A DNA stretch of 29,802 nt from JAQVEM01 sp964595565 (GTDB lineage: Bacteria; Actinomycetota; Humimicrobiia; Humimicrobiales; Humimicrobiaceae): NCBI GenBank assembly GCA_964595565.1, contig CAZQQX010000024.1, forward strand, positions 1 to 29,802, in the 5' to 3' direction. Below are positions 8,422-17,957 of this stretch, piece by piece (position 1 is the stretch's first letter; each line of letters begins with the position of its first letter). The position numbers and the translations under genes are program-made. The notes beneath the pieces are model-generated. The model did no database searches and was not told the DNA's origin. It worked only from the letters and a program-made list of their open reading frames with translations.

Positions 8422-9378
8422 ATGAAAATAATCTATAACAAAATATTCCTTGAACATGATACGGGTATGCATCCCGAAAACAAAAAAAGGCTGGAGTCTT
8501 TTGGAAAGATTCCAGAAATGGATATAATCAATGGAGAAAAATATCTTAAACTTGTTCATACAGAAAAATATATCGAGCATGTAAAGAAATACTGTTCCCT
8601 TGCTAAACCTCTGGACAGGGATACTGTTACGTCAAAGCAGAGTTATAAAGCTGCTATCTATGCCGTTGGGGCAACTATTATGGCATCTGAATCAGGTGAT
8701 TTTGCCCTGGTAAGACCTCCCGGGCACCACGCACATCCGGGTAAATCAAGTGGTTTCTGTATATTCAACAATATCGCAATAGCGGTCCAGAAACTGGTAA
8801 ACGAAGGTAAGAAAGTCCTTATAATGGATTTTGATTCTCATCTGGGAGATGGTACGGTAAAATTCTTTTATAACACCGATAGAGTGCTGTACTGGTCCCT
8901 TCACCAGTTCCCGAGTTTTCCGGGTGGAGGGAATGTAAATGAAATAGGTGGGGGTAAGGGAGAAGGTTATACCATCTGTGTTCCACTACCTCCGGGCAGT
9001 GGAGATGAAATCTTTGCCGATGCCATAGAAAGCTTCCTTCCTGTTGCCCTGCAGTTTGAGCCCGATGTTGTTGCATGCTCTGCAGGATTTGATGGATATC
9101 AGCACGACTTACTTCTTGACCTCCGGTTTAGCTTTAATTCGTACTATAAGCTGGGGAAGATACTGGGAAGTAACTTTGACAATGTATTTGCGACACTGGA
9201 AGGTGGCTACAATGTTGAAGTTATGCCAAGATGTCTGGAAAACTTTATGGCGGGTATAAATGGGGAACCAGTACCTCATAAAGAGAGGAGCACTGATTCA
9301 AGGATAATAGCCATTGATGAATACGAGGGCAGGAGAATCCAGCTGGAAAAGAACCTTAGAAAATTTTGGAAAATTTAA
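8422..9378 (+). CDS. Class II-type histone deacetylase family protein (AcuC-like)
   Basis: Zinc-dependent lysine deacetylase of the arginase/deacetylase fold, 318 residues. Active-site features: the His102-His103 dyad in RPPGHHAHPGKSSGF; zinc ligands Asp138 and His140 in DFDSHLGDGT; Asp224 in AGFDGYQHD; the catalytic Tyr263 region LEGGYN. All key residues are present, so it should be active. In most relatives the zinc loop reads DxHHG; here it is DSHLG. It lies 21 bases before the PatZ-like gene and upstream of acs, as AcuC lies near acsA in Bacillus. Deacetylation of Acs is the likely role. Family members also act on acetylpolyamines. Confidence 0.9.
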   Translation: MKIIYNKIFLEHDTGMHPENKKRLESFGKIPEMDIINGEKYLKLVHTEKYIEHVKKYCSLAKPLDRDTVTSKQSYKAAIYAVGATIMASESGDFALVRPPGHHAHPGKSSGFCIFNNIAIAVQKLVNEGKKVLIMDFDSHLGDGTVKFFYNTDRVLYWSLHQFPSFPGGGNVNEIGGGKGEGYTICVPLPPGSGDEIFADAIESFLPVALQFEPDVVACSAGFDGYQHDLLLDLRFSFNSYYKLGKILGSNFDNVFATLEGGYNVEVMPRCLENFMAGINGEPVPHKERSTDSRIIAIDEYEGRRIQLEKNLRKFWKI

Positions 9379-9399
9379 TTTTTTTTAAACAGGTGAGAT

Positions 9400-12075
9400 A
9401 TGACTACATTTGAAAAGCTTAAAAAGATTTTTAATCCGCATGTTATTGCATTGATAGGTGCAAGCAATACGAAAGGAAGTGTGGGATACGACATATTGAG
9501 GAATCTTATAGGTTCCGGTTTTGATGGAATAGTTTATCCCGTAAATAATAAAAGAAGGAGTGTCCAGGGAATAAGGGCATACTCTTCTGTATTGGAAGTA
9601 CCTGATACCATAGACCTGGCAATCATAGCTACCCCTGCACCAATAGTTCCGGACATAGTTAAAGAATGCGGAAAAGCGGGGGTTAATGGAATAGTGATTA
9701 TTTCTGCTGGTTTCAGCGAGGCGGGCGAGCAGGGGAAAGAAATGGTTAGGGTGATTCTTGAACACAAGAAAAAGTATGATATGACAATAATCGGACCGAA
9801 TTGTCTTGGTTTCATAAAGCCTTCAAATCGACTGAATGCCAGTTTTGCAAATAAGATGGCTCTGCCAGGAAGGATAGCTTTTATTTCACAGAGCGGGGCG
9901 TTATGCACTTCAATTCTGGACTGGTCAGTACAGAACAATGTAGGCTTCAGCAATTTTGTATCTATTGGCTCTATGATAGATGTAGGCTTTCATGACCTTA
10001 TTGATTATTTTGGTCAGGATCCTGAAACAAGCAGCATAATAATTTATATGGAATCTATTGCAGATGCAAGGAGATTCATGTCGGCTGCAAGGGCATTTTC
10101 AAGAAGCAAGCCTATTATCCTGCTTAAAGTCGGTAAGAGTACAGAGGGAGCAAAAGCAGCAATGTCACACACCGGCAGCCTGACAGGAAATGATGCTGTA
10201 TTCAATGCTGCATTTAAAAGAGCGGGGGTAATAAGAGTTAATACTATAGGGGAGCTTTTTGATGCTGCCCAGGCTTTAGCCATGCAGAAAAGACCGGAAG
10301 GGAATAGACTTGCAGTAGTAACAAATGCAGGAGGCCCTGGAGTAATTGTTACTGATACATTGATAGAACTGGGGGGCAGGATGGCAAAGCTTTCAGATAA
10401 AACTATGGCACGCCTTAATGAAGTATTGCCTCCCGCATGGAGTCATGGGAATCCTATAGATGTTCTCGGGGATGCCAGACCCCAGTTATATAAAACCGCA
10501 GTAGATTTATGCCTGGATGACGAGAATGTAGACGGTATATTGCTTGTACTAACTCCACAATCAATGACAGACCTTGAAGGAATTGCCAGAGAAATTGTAG
10601 CACTTCCCAACAGATATAAGAAAACAATTCTTGCCTCATGGATGGGGGAGAAAGATGTAAGATGTGGGTGTGAGATTCTTAAAAATGGGAAAATACCCTG
10701 CTTCAGGGTTCCAGAGGATGCAGTGAAAACATTTATGAACATGTATAATTATTCAAGAAACCTGGAACTGCTCTATGAAACTCCCGAAACAATACCGGCT
10801 GACTTTAATCCCGAAAGGAAAAAAGCAAAAAAAATAATCAGTGATGTTATAAAGGATAACAGGTATGCGTTAACGGAATTTGAAGCAAAACGGCTGCTGG
10901 AATATTATCAAATTCCTATAATTAAAAATGCTGTTATCTCTTCCGAGAATGGAGTTGCGGAGATTGAAGATAAGATAGGTTATCCTGTGGCAATGAAAAT
11001 AATGTCCCCTGATATACTGCACAAAACAGATGTAGGGGGCGTCAGGCTTAATATAAAGTCGGAAGATGAAGCAAGAGCAGCTTTCAGGAAAATAATGGAA
11101 AATGTCAGAAAAAATGCCCCTGAGGTAGAAATAGAAGGTGTTTTAGCCGAACAGATGATTTCTAAAAGATATGAATTAATTATTGGTTCTGAAAAGGATT
11201 CATTGTTTGGCCCCTCTATATGCTTTGGAATGGGAGGGGTTGCTGTTGAAGTTTTTAATGATATTAATATTGGCCTTCCACCGTTAAGCATGGCTCTTGC
11301 CATGAGAATAATTGAAGAAACGAAAATATATAAATTGTTAAAAGGATATAGGAATATAGAAGGAGTAGACATAGAAACCATACAGTTTTTGCTTTACAAG
11401 TTTGCCTATCTTTTAACTGATTTTCCGGAGATAAGAGATATTGAAATAAATCCTTTTGCTATTGATTCTACAGGGGGCATGGCACTTGATGCCAAGGTTA
11501 TTCTGGATAAAGAAGTAGCAGGAAAAACCATAGAGCCGTATTCTCATATGGTTATATCTCCTTACCCCAGTGAATATGTAACTATATTCACCATGAAAGA
11601 TGGGCGCGAAGTAGTACTGAGGCCCATAAGGCCCGAGGATGAGCCGATGGAAGAGGAGATGTTTACCAACTTTTCAGAACAGACCCAGCGTTTTAGATTT
11701 TTCCAGTTAATTAAAGATACAACCCATGAACTGCTTATACGATATACCCAGATTGATTACTACAGGGAGATGGCCATAATTGCCGAGGTTGAGGAGCAGG
11801 AAGGAAAAAAGATGGCAGGAGTTGTTAGATTAATATCGGATCCTTATGGCGAGAATGCCGAGTTTGCTATTGTTGTGGCAGATCCCTGGCAATTTCAGGG
11901 GCTCGGAAATAAGTTTACCGATTATATACTGGAAATAGCCGGAGAAAGAAATATAAATAGGGTGTATGCCAATGTACTGGATGAGAATGTAATAATGTTG
12001 CATATGCTTAAAAAAAGAGGCTTCAAGGTTAGCAAAAACGACGGGGAATATTATTGTGAGCTTAAATTAGAGTAA
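9400..12075 (+). CDS. Acyl-CoA ligase (ADP-forming)/GNAT fusion, PatZ-like
   Basis: Cytosolic protein of 891 residues with the layout of E. coli PatZ/Pka. Order: CoA-binding domain (1-130, VIALIGASNTKGSVGY), succinyl-CoA-ligase-like domains (about 140-470), ATP-grasp (about 485-705, with SPDILHKTDVGG near 536-547) and C-terminal GNAT (about 722-891, with WQFQGLG and YANVLDEN). PatZ enzymes acetylate and inactivate Acs. His257 in AMSHTGSLTG, the phospho-histidine site of true ADP-forming acyl-CoA ligases, is retained, so ligase activity is possible as well. The start is supported by AGGTGA. Cotranscribed with the upstream deacetylase; acs follows after 204 bases. Confidence 0.92.
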   Translation: MTTFEKLKKIFNPHVIALIGASNTKGSVGYDILRNLIGSGFDGIVYPVNNKRRSVQGIRAYSSVLEVPDTIDLAIIATPAPIVPDIVKECGKAGVNGIVIISAGFSEAGEQGKEMVRVILEHKKKYDMTIIGPNCLGFIKPSNRLNASFANKMALPGRIAFISQSGALCTSILDWSVQNNVGFSNFVSIGSMIDVGFHDLIDYFGQDPETSSIIIYMESIADARRFMSAARAFSRSKPIILLKVGKSTEGAKAAMSHTGSLTGNDAVFNAAFKRAGVIRVNTIGELFDAAQALAMQKRPEGNRLAVVTNAGGPGVIVTDTLIELGGRMAKLSDKTMARLNEVLPPAWSHGNPIDVLGDARPQLYKTAVDLCLDDENVDGILLVLTPQSMTDLEGIAREIVALPNRYKKTILASWMGEKDVRCGCEILKNGKIPCFRVPEDAVKTFMNMYNYSRNLELLYETPETIPADFNPERKKAKKIISDVIKDNRYALTEFEAKRLLEYYQIPIIKNAVISSENGVAEIEDKIGYPVAMKIMSPDILHKTDVGGVRLNIKSEDEARAAFRKIMENVRKNAPEVEIEGVLAEQMISKRYELIIGSEKDSLFGPSICFGMGGVAVEVFNDINIGLPPLSMALAMRIIEETKIYKLLKGYRNIEGVDIETIQFLLYKFAYLLTDFPEIRDIEINPFAIDSTGGMALDAKVILDKEVAGKTIEPYSHMVISPYPSEYVTIFTMKDGREVVLRPIRPEDEPMEEEMFTNFSEQTQRFRFFQLIKDTTHELLIRYTQIDYYREMAIIAEVEEQEGKKMAGVVRLISDPYGENAEFAIVVADPWQFQGLGNKFTDYILEIAGERNINRVYANVLDENVIMLHMLKKRGFKVSKNDGEYYCELKLE

Positions 12076-12279
12076 AAAATTTTTTACGCTATCTTTTTTT
12101 ATCCGGTCTGTATCAGTTAAAGATCTAATTAAAATTGGATATTATATATTAAAAAATTAACCTTTTTTGTTGAGTTTTTAGAAGAATCTGATAGACTATG
12201 CAATGGCGCAAATGTAAAATTTGTTATAAAAGCAATAGAAATAATATATTTAAATTGTTTTTTAAGAAAGGAAGAGTTT

Positions 12280-14262
12280 ATGACGGAAGAAACAAAAGAC
12301 ACCCAATCTTTAATGACCGAAACTCGCAAATTTCCACCCCAACCTGAAATTCAGAAAAATTCATGGATTTCATCAATGGAACAATACCAGAAGATGTGGG
12401 AACAATCAATTAATGAACCCGATAAATTCTGGCTGGAACAGGCGAAAATTCTTGACTGGTTCAAAGAACCGACAAGGTCCCTGGAATATAAATGGGACAC
12501 CAGAACCCGCACGATTAAGCATACCTGGTTTGCCGACGGAGAGCTTAATGTTTCAGTTAATTGTCTTGATAGGCACCTGGGGACGCCGGTTGAAAACAAA
12601 ACTGCAATCTTATGGCAGGGTGAGGACGACAGTGCAGTAAGGAAATTTACTTATAAGGAGTTACACAGAGAGGTCTCAAAGTTTGCCAATGTTCTAAAAT
12701 CCAGAGGCCTCAAAAAGGGAGACCGTGTGGCAGTTTATATGCCAATGGTGCCCGAGTTAGCAATTGTGATGCTTGCCTGCACCCGTATAGGAGTAATCCA
12801 CTCCGTTATTTTTGGCGGTTTCAGTGCTGATGCAATCAAGGACCGGGTCAACGACTCGGATTGCAGAATGCTTATTACCACAAATGTGTCGGTTCGAGCA
12901 GGAAAGCATATTCCGCTAAAGTCAATTGCTGATGAAGCACTGGAAGAGTGTCCGACCATTGAATCTGTTATTGTGGTAAAAGTTAATGATCAACCATGTA
13001 ACATGAAGGACGGCCGTGACTTCTGGTACCACGATGAGATGAGTAAAGCAAGTTCTGATTGTCCAGCGGAGAAGATGAATGCCGAAGACCCGCTTTTTAT
13101 TCTATATACATCAGGTTCGACCGGTAAACCCAAGGGGGTTGTACATACTACAGGCGGTTATCTGCTGCAGGTGGCAATGTCACACAAGATGGTGTTTAAC
13201 ATTCATGATGACGATATCTACTGGTGTACGGCAGATATAGGCTGGGTTACAGGCCATAGTTACATTGTTTATGGGCCACTGGCAAATGGAGGTACCAGTC
13301 TGATGTATGAAGGCGTACCGACATATCCTGATGCCGGGAGATTCTGGCAGATTTGCGATAAGTTCAAAGTTACTGTTTTTTATACGGCACCCACCGCGAT
13401 AAGAGCGCTGATGCGACTGGGTGATGAGTGGGTGGAAAAATACAGGCTGGATTCTTTAAGGATTATAGGAACAGTTGGTGAGCCAATTAATCCCGAGGTA
13501 TGGATCTGGTATTACGACAAAGTTGGGCATAATAGATGTCCGGTTATGGATACCTGGTGGCAGACCGAGACAGGTGGCTTTATGATAACACCACTGCCCG
13601 GTGCGATGACACTAAAGCCCGGGAGCGCATCACGGCCATTCTTCGGGGTTGACCCGGTGATATTGAGAGATGATGGAACAGAATGTGATACCAATGAAAA
13701 CGGAAAGCTCTGTATTCGAAAGCCCTGGCCGGGAATGATGAGGACTATGTGGGGTGACCACGAGCGCTTTGTCGACACATACTTTACAATGTTTGAGAAT
13801 GTATATTTTACCGGTGATGGCTGCCGGATTGACGAAGATGGTGATTACTGGTTAATGGGCCGAATTGATGACGTAGTAAATGTTTCCGGTCACCGTATCG
13901 GTACCGCAGAGGTTGAAAGCGCACTGGTAAGCCATACTAAAGTTGCAGAGGCTGCAGTTACGCCAATTCCGCATGATATCAAAGGTCAGGCACTTTATGC
14001 TTTTGTTACACTCAAGGAAGGCGTTGATGAAAGTGATGAACTTAAAAAGGAATTAATTCTACATGTTCGTAAAGAAATAGGGCCAATTGCGACGCCCGAG
14101 GCGATCCAGTTTGCACAGGCTCTTCCAAAGACAAGGTCCGGAAAGATTATGAGGCGTATACTTAGAAAAATTGCTGAAAAAAATACTGACAATCTGGGTG
14201 ATATCACCACCCTGGCGGACCCGAGCGTGGTAGAAAAACTTATAGCTGATAGGGGCAAGTAA
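12280..14262 (+). CDS. acs: Acetyl-CoA synthetase, AMP-forming
   Basis: Converts acetate, ATP and CoA to acetyl-CoA, AMP and PPi. At 660 residues it has full family length. The P-loop-like motif YTSGSTGKPKG starts near residue 276, the adenylate-binding WWQTETG block is present, and the C-terminal PKTRSGK ends in Lys622, the lysine that Pat-type enzymes acetylate in Acs. A good AAGGAAG precedes the ATG. The 204-base gap after the PatZ-like gene may hold its own promoter. A terminator follows at 14284-14317. With the deacetylase and acetyltransferase upstream, its activity is probably set by reversible acetylation. Confidence 0.97.
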   Translation: MTEETKDTQSLMTETRKFPPQPEIQKNSWISSMEQYQKMWEQSINEPDKFWLEQAKILDWFKEPTRSLEYKWDTRTRTIKHTWFADGELNVSVNCLDRHLGTPVENKTAILWQGEDDSAVRKFTYKELHREVSKFANVLKSRGLKKGDRVAVYMPMVPELAIVMLACTRIGVIHSVIFGGFSADAIKDRVNDSDCRMLITTNVSVRAGKHIPLKSIADEALEECPTIESVIVVKVNDQPCNMKDGRDFWYHDEMSKASSDCPAEKMNAEDPLFILYTSGSTGKPKGVVHTTGGYLLQVAMSHKMVFNIHDDDIYWCTADIGWVTGHSYIVYGPLANGGTSLMYEGVPTYPDAGRFWQICDKFKVTVFYTAPTAIRALMRLGDEWVEKYRLDSLRIIGTVGEPINPEVWIWYYDKVGHNRCPVMDTWWQTETGGFMITPLPGAMTLKPGSASRPFFGVDPVILRDDGTECDTNENGKLCIRKPWPGMMRTMWGDHERFVDTYFTMFENVYFTGDGCRIDEDGDYWLMGRIDDVVNVSGHRIGTAEVESALVSHTKVAEAAVTPIPHDIKGQALYAFVTLKEGVDESDELKKELILHVRKEIGPIATPEAIQFAQALPKTRSGKIMRRILRKIAEKNTDNLGDITTLADPSVVEKLIADRGK

Positions 14263-14283
14263 AAACTTGTGATGTAAATAAAC

Positions 14284-14317
14284 TGGGTGTATCGTTAATC
14301 GGTGCACCCATTTTTTT
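14284..14317 (+). terminator. Rho-independent terminator after acs
   Basis: Eleven-base arms (14284-14294 and 14300-14310) with two G-U pairs and a TTAAT loop, GC-rich at the base (TGGGTG/CACCCA), followed directly by seven T residues. It lies 22 bases after the acs stop and ends before the next ribosome-binding site, separating acs from the OFA carrier. Confidence 0.88.
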
Positions 14318-14339
14318 ATAACTACGAAAAGGAGATTTT

Positions 14340-15614
14340 ATGAATAATAGGAATGGTTCTACAATCGTTGAAAACAAAGGCTGGCTGGTAACATTTGCAG
14401 GAATGGGCATAAACCTGGCACTTGGTATTCTTTATACCTGGAGTGTTATCAGTGAGGCAGTGCCGGGGGAGTGGGGCTGGTCGGAAACCGCTAAATCGCT
14501 GCCATATATGTTTGCCTGCCTGGTATTTTCAGTGGTTATGGTACTGGCAGGGAGGATGCAGGACAAGATTGGTCCGGGCATTGTTGCCGCTATTGGAGGA
14601 CTTCTGGTAGGAATCGGATTCGTGATTTCAAGCCAGACTACCTCACCGGTCGGTTATCTTATTGGATTTGGCGTGCTGGCAGGTGCCGGGATTGGTTTCG
14701 GCTATGCCGCTACTACTCCACCGGCGGTAAAATGGTTTCCGGCTAATAAAACCGGACTCATAACCGGTCTGGTGGTTTCTGGATTCGGGCTGGCATCTGT
14801 TTACGCTGCACCTCTATCAACATGGCTGATAAGCAGGTACGGAATGCAGATTGCGATGCTGGTTCTGGGCATAGGATTTTTTGTATTGATAACAGGCGTT
14901 AAATCATTGTTTACTCTGGTATGGAATGGTCTGGCAGGTATTTTACAGTCGCCTCCCGCGGGTTTTGTCCCTGCCAGGAAAGAAGCTGTTAAAAAGATTG
15001 TGGTTCATGATAAAGACAACTGGACACCGGTTGAAATGCTCAGGTCACCCCAGTTCTATATTATATGGTTTATGTATGCCTTCGGGGCAGGGGCAGGACT
15101 GATGATTATATCAAAGCTGGCCACCATTGCAGTTACCCAGGCAAACATCCAGCTGGGATTTATCCTGGTTGCTATTCTGGCAATTGGTAATGGTGCAGGA
15201 AGAATTATTGCCGGAGTGCTGAGTGATAAAATCGGGCGTAAAGCAACAATCTTTCTGGTGTTCGCCATACAGGCTGTAGCTATTTTCCTGATATCAATTA
15301 CCAGAGTAGGAACGCTGCTGGCGTCAGTTCCGGTAATGGCTGTTTTATCAGCACTGGTAGGGATGAACTATGGTGCCAATCTATCACTTTTCCCTGCAAT
15401 TACTAAAGATTATTATGGATTGAAGAACTTTGGAATAAATTACGGACTGGTCTTTACTTCCTGGGGTGTTGGGGGATTCATGCTCTCATTCCTGGCAGGG
15501 AAAATGTATGATATTTACCAGACTTTTGCGATTGCATATTACGGAGCTATAGCGCTTCTGATTGTGGGAGCTGTTATGGTTTTTTTCCTCAGACCGCCAG
15601 AGCATGTTGCATAA
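14340..15614 (+). CDS. OFA-family MFS transporter (oxalate/formate antiporter type)
   Basis: Twelve-helix carrier of 424 residues in the oxalate:formate antiporter family. Typical features are the start GWLVTFAGMGINLALGILYT WS, the motif A loop GRMQDKIGP, the helix 4/5 block GFGYAATTPPAVKWFP, and GVLSDKIGRKATIF in the second half. OFA members move small carboxylates such as oxalate, formate or lactate. Its place right after acs, with AAGGAG before the ATG, makes acetate or another monocarboxylate a reasonable but unproven substrate. The terminator before it means it is at least partly transcribed separately. Confidence 0.9.
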   Translation: MNNRNGSTIVENKGWLVTFAGMGINLALGILYTWSVISEAVPGEWGWSETAKSLPYMFACLVFSVVMVLAGRMQDKIGPGIVAAIGGLLVGIGFVISSQTTSPVGYLIGFGVLAGAGIGFGYAATTPPAVKWFPANKTGLITGLVVSGFGLASVYAAPLSTWLISRYGMQIAMLVLGIGFFVLITGVKSLFTLVWNGLAGILQSPPAGFVPARKEAVKKIVVHDKDNWTPVEMLRSPQFYIIWFMYAFGAGAGLMIISKLATIAVTQANIQLGFILVAILAIGNGAGRIIAGVLSDKIGRKATIFLVFAIQAVAIFLISITRVGTLLASVPVMAVLSALVGMNYGANLSLFPAITKDYYGLKNFGINYGLVFTSWGVGGFMLSFLAGKMYDIYQTFAIAYYGAIALLIVGAVMVFFLRPPEHVA

Positions 15615-15677
15615 AGTGTCCGGGGAGTATGTCAGGATGTATCTTATAATCAGCCCGGACGGGGTTAATAAGCAAGA

Positions 15678-15697
15678 ACTGCAGTACATACTGTAGT
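15678..15697. promoter_or_regulatory. Dyad upstream of the beta-CASP RNase gene
   Basis: Nine-base arms ACTGCAGTA and TACTGTAGT (one G-T mismatch) around a CA centre, 72 bases before the ATG at 15770. It could be a repressor operator or a weak hairpin ending the OFA transcript, since TTTTTT follows 13 bases later. A second inverted pair, GTCCGGG/CCCGGAC at 15618-15660, lies upstream. Function is unproven. Confidence 0.35.
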
Positions 15698-15769
15698 GCG
15701 GTAAATATTTTTTAAAACAGAGAATTATATCTGTTATCAATTATTAAACTGCGAGGAAGCAGGAAGGAT

Positions 15770-17374
15770 ATGAATCTGTCATTTTATGGTGCTGCCAGGG
15801 AAGTAACCGGGAGCTGTTATTGCATAGAGTCGGATGGGAAAAGATTTCTGGTAGATTGCGGCCTGCAGCAGGGGCAGGATGAAAAAGATGACCAGAGGCT
15901 TCCATTTGATGCCCGGAATATTGATTTTGTTATATTGACCCATGCACACATTGACCACAGCGGGAGGCTTCCGTTACTGGTTAAGAATGGGTTCAGGGGG
16001 AATATATATGCGATTGAAGTTACCTGTGACCTGATTTCACCGATGCTAAAAGATAGTGCATCCATCCAGGAGATGGATGCAATGTGGAAAAATAGAAAGG
16101 GCAGGAGAGCAGGGGAAAAGGAGGTAACCCCGCTGTATTCAACGGTAGATGTTGAGGATACTCTGAAATATCTGGTACCCTGCAGCTATAATGAGATGAA
16201 GAAGATTAGTGACGGAATCCGGTTTAACTTTGTGGATGCCGGACATATCCTGGGCTCGGCGTCAGTAGAAATATTTTTAACAGCGGATGGAACAGACAGA
16301 AAAATTGTCTTTTCCGGAGATATAGGGAATACCGGACAACCCATAATAAAGGACCCGCAGTACATAAAAGAAGCAAATATTGTAGTAATGGAGTCAACAT
16401 ACGGGGATAGAAATCATGAAAAAAGCGAGGATTACGCTCTGGACCTGGCAAAGATTATAGATGAAACACTATCAGGAGGTGGAGATGTTATTGTTCCATC
16501 CTTTGCCCTTGGAAGAACCCAGGGACTTTTATATATAATTCGTGAGATTAAACGGAGGAAATTAGTTGGGGACTCCAATTTCCCGGTTTACGTTGATAGT
16601 CCTCTTGCATCCGGGGTAACGAAGTTATATGACGATGACCTGAGAATTTACGGGGACCGGCAGACAAAAGGCATAGTAGAGAAAGGCTTAAACCCGCTAA
16701 CCTTTGAAAATTTAACTTTTACTGATTCAACCGATGAGTCAAAAGGTTTAAACTCTGACCCTGTCCCGAAGGTCATTATTTCATCAAGTGGAATGTGCGA
16801 GGGAGGCAGGATAGGCCATCATTTAAAGCATAATCTCTGGAAAAAGGAATGCGCGGTGGTTTTTGTCGGTTTTCAGGCTTATGGGACACTGGGAAGAGAG
16901 CTGCTTGATGGCGCAGAAAAAGTGAGGATTTTTGGGGAAGAAATAGCGGTTATGGCAACTATTTATAATTTTACGGGATTGTCAGCTCACGCAGACAGAG
17001 ACGGGCTGTTGAAGTGGATAAATGGTTTTGATAAGAAACCGGACAGGGTTTTTGTTACGCATGGAGAGGATTATGTTTCTGATAGATTTGCTGAATATCT
17101 AAATGAACTGGGATTTTCAGCTGTCGCACCTTTGTATAAATCGGTCTATGACTTAAGAAACGGAGAGTTAATTACTCAGGGTATTGAAATAGAAAGAGAA
17201 GTGCCCGGTGTTAAAGAACCCGGGGCAGTTTCATCCTCATACAGGAAATTACTTGATGCAGCCAGCAGACTGGTGGAGATTGTCAGCCATAAAAGAAATA
17301 CAAAAAACAAAGAGATAGAAAAGTTTGCAGGTGAAATTATAGGACTGGCAAAAAAATGGGATAAGAAACATTAA
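15770..17374 (+). CDS. MBL-fold/beta-CASP ribonuclease-type hydrolase
   Basis: Metallo-beta-lactamase protein with beta-CASP and RMMBL domains, 534 residues, the architecture of CPSF73-like/YsgF-type RNA nucleases. Metal ligands: His58-x-His60-x-Asp62-His63 (THAHIDHSGR), His159 in DAGHILGSAS, and the FSGDIGN Asp. The beta-CASP part carries ESTYGDR and SFALGRTQG; the C-terminal block has SSSGMCEGGR, GLSAHADRDG and VFVTHGE. It should cleave RNA, but the target is unknown. GGAAGG precedes the ATG. The tail after about residue 470 is basic and helical. No operon partner is evident. Confidence 0.9.
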   Translation: MNLSFYGAAREVTGSCYCIESDGKRFLVDCGLQQGQDEKDDQRLPFDARNIDFVILTHAHIDHSGRLPLLVKNGFRGNIYAIEVTCDLISPMLKDSASIQEMDAMWKNRKGRRAGEKEVTPLYSTVDVEDTLKYLVPCSYNEMKKISDGIRFNFVDAGHILGSASVEIFLTADGTDRKIVFSGDIGNTGQPIIKDPQYIKEANIVVMESTYGDRNHEKSEDYALDLAKIIDETLSGGGDVIVPSFALGRTQGLLYIIREIKRRKLVGDSNFPVYVDSPLASGVTKLYDDDLRIYGDRQTKGIVEKGLNPLTFENLTFTDSTDESKGLNSDPVPKVIISSSGMCEGGRIGHHLKHNLWKKECAVVFVGFQAYGTLGRELLDGAEKVRIFGEEIAVMATIYNFTGLSAHADRDGLLKWINGFDKKPDRVFVTHGEDYVSDRFAEYLNELGFSAVAPLYKSVYDLRNGELITQGIEIEREVPGVKEPGAVSSSYRKLLDAASRLVEIVSHKRNTKNKEIEKFAGEIIGLAKKWDKKH

Positions 17375-17603
17375 CCTGCACCGGTTATAAACAGGGTAGT
17401 GCTGTTATCTTGATTCCATCCACCACTTAATTTTTTTAAATTAAGGATTTAAATCTCCCGTTAATTAATAATCTTACCGTAATATATCGATATTAAATTC
17501 GTGCAGGAAAAAAAATTGTTATACAATAATAACAGTTTTATTATATTTATTTTCTAAATTTATAGTAAAATACTAATTAATATCAGTGGTGAAAGGAAAT
17601 TAA

Positions 17604-17789
17604 ATGGCTAATGGAACAAAAAACTACGGTGGCTCGGGAATTGTCGGCGCTGCGTACCTTATGGCTTTTGTTGGCGCAGCAGTATATTTCATTCAGGGCG
17701 CAACCTCTTTCTGGATGGGGGTGCTGGGGTTCTTAAAGGCACTTGTCTGGCCGGCATTTCTGGTATATAAACTGCTGGAGTTTTTATAA
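17604..17789 (+). CDS. Small two-helix membrane protein (61 aa)
   Basis: Starts at an ATG with GAAAGG upstream. A Gly-rich N-terminus (MANGTKNYGGSG) is followed by two hydrophobic segments, GIVGAAYLMAFVGAAVYFI and GVLGFLKALVWPAFLVYKLL. The pattern YFIQGATSFWMGVLGFLKAL with WPAFLVYKLL resembles a widespread family of small uncharacterised bacterial inner-membrane proteins. No function is known to me. It is probably monocistronic: about 230 gene-free bases precede it. Confidence 0.75.
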   Translation: MANGTKNYGGSGIVGAAYLMAFVGAAVYFIQGATSFWMGVLGFLKALVWPAFLVYKLLEFL

Positions 17790-17957
17790 AAGTATAGCTT
17801 TTTCAGCACGGGTCTTAAAATGACCCGGAGAAAATGGCAGTAGCGGTATGTGCTGTTACCGGTTCTTAAAAGTTCTTGATCAGGTTTAATAACCGCAAGT
17901 TTGTTTTTGCCTGTTTTTAATATTTGAGCGGAAATCACGGCATTTTTTATAGAGCAG

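Noticed and set aside
12072..12087. Perfect 16-base palindrome GTAAAAAATTTTTTAC at the PatZ-like stop codon
   Set aside because: An A/T-run palindrome with almost no GC and too little loop for a stable hairpin; not a convincing terminator.
17809..17827. Hairpin CGGGTC/GACCCG after the 61-residue membrane protein gene
   Set aside because: No T run follows on either strand, so a terminator call is not supported.
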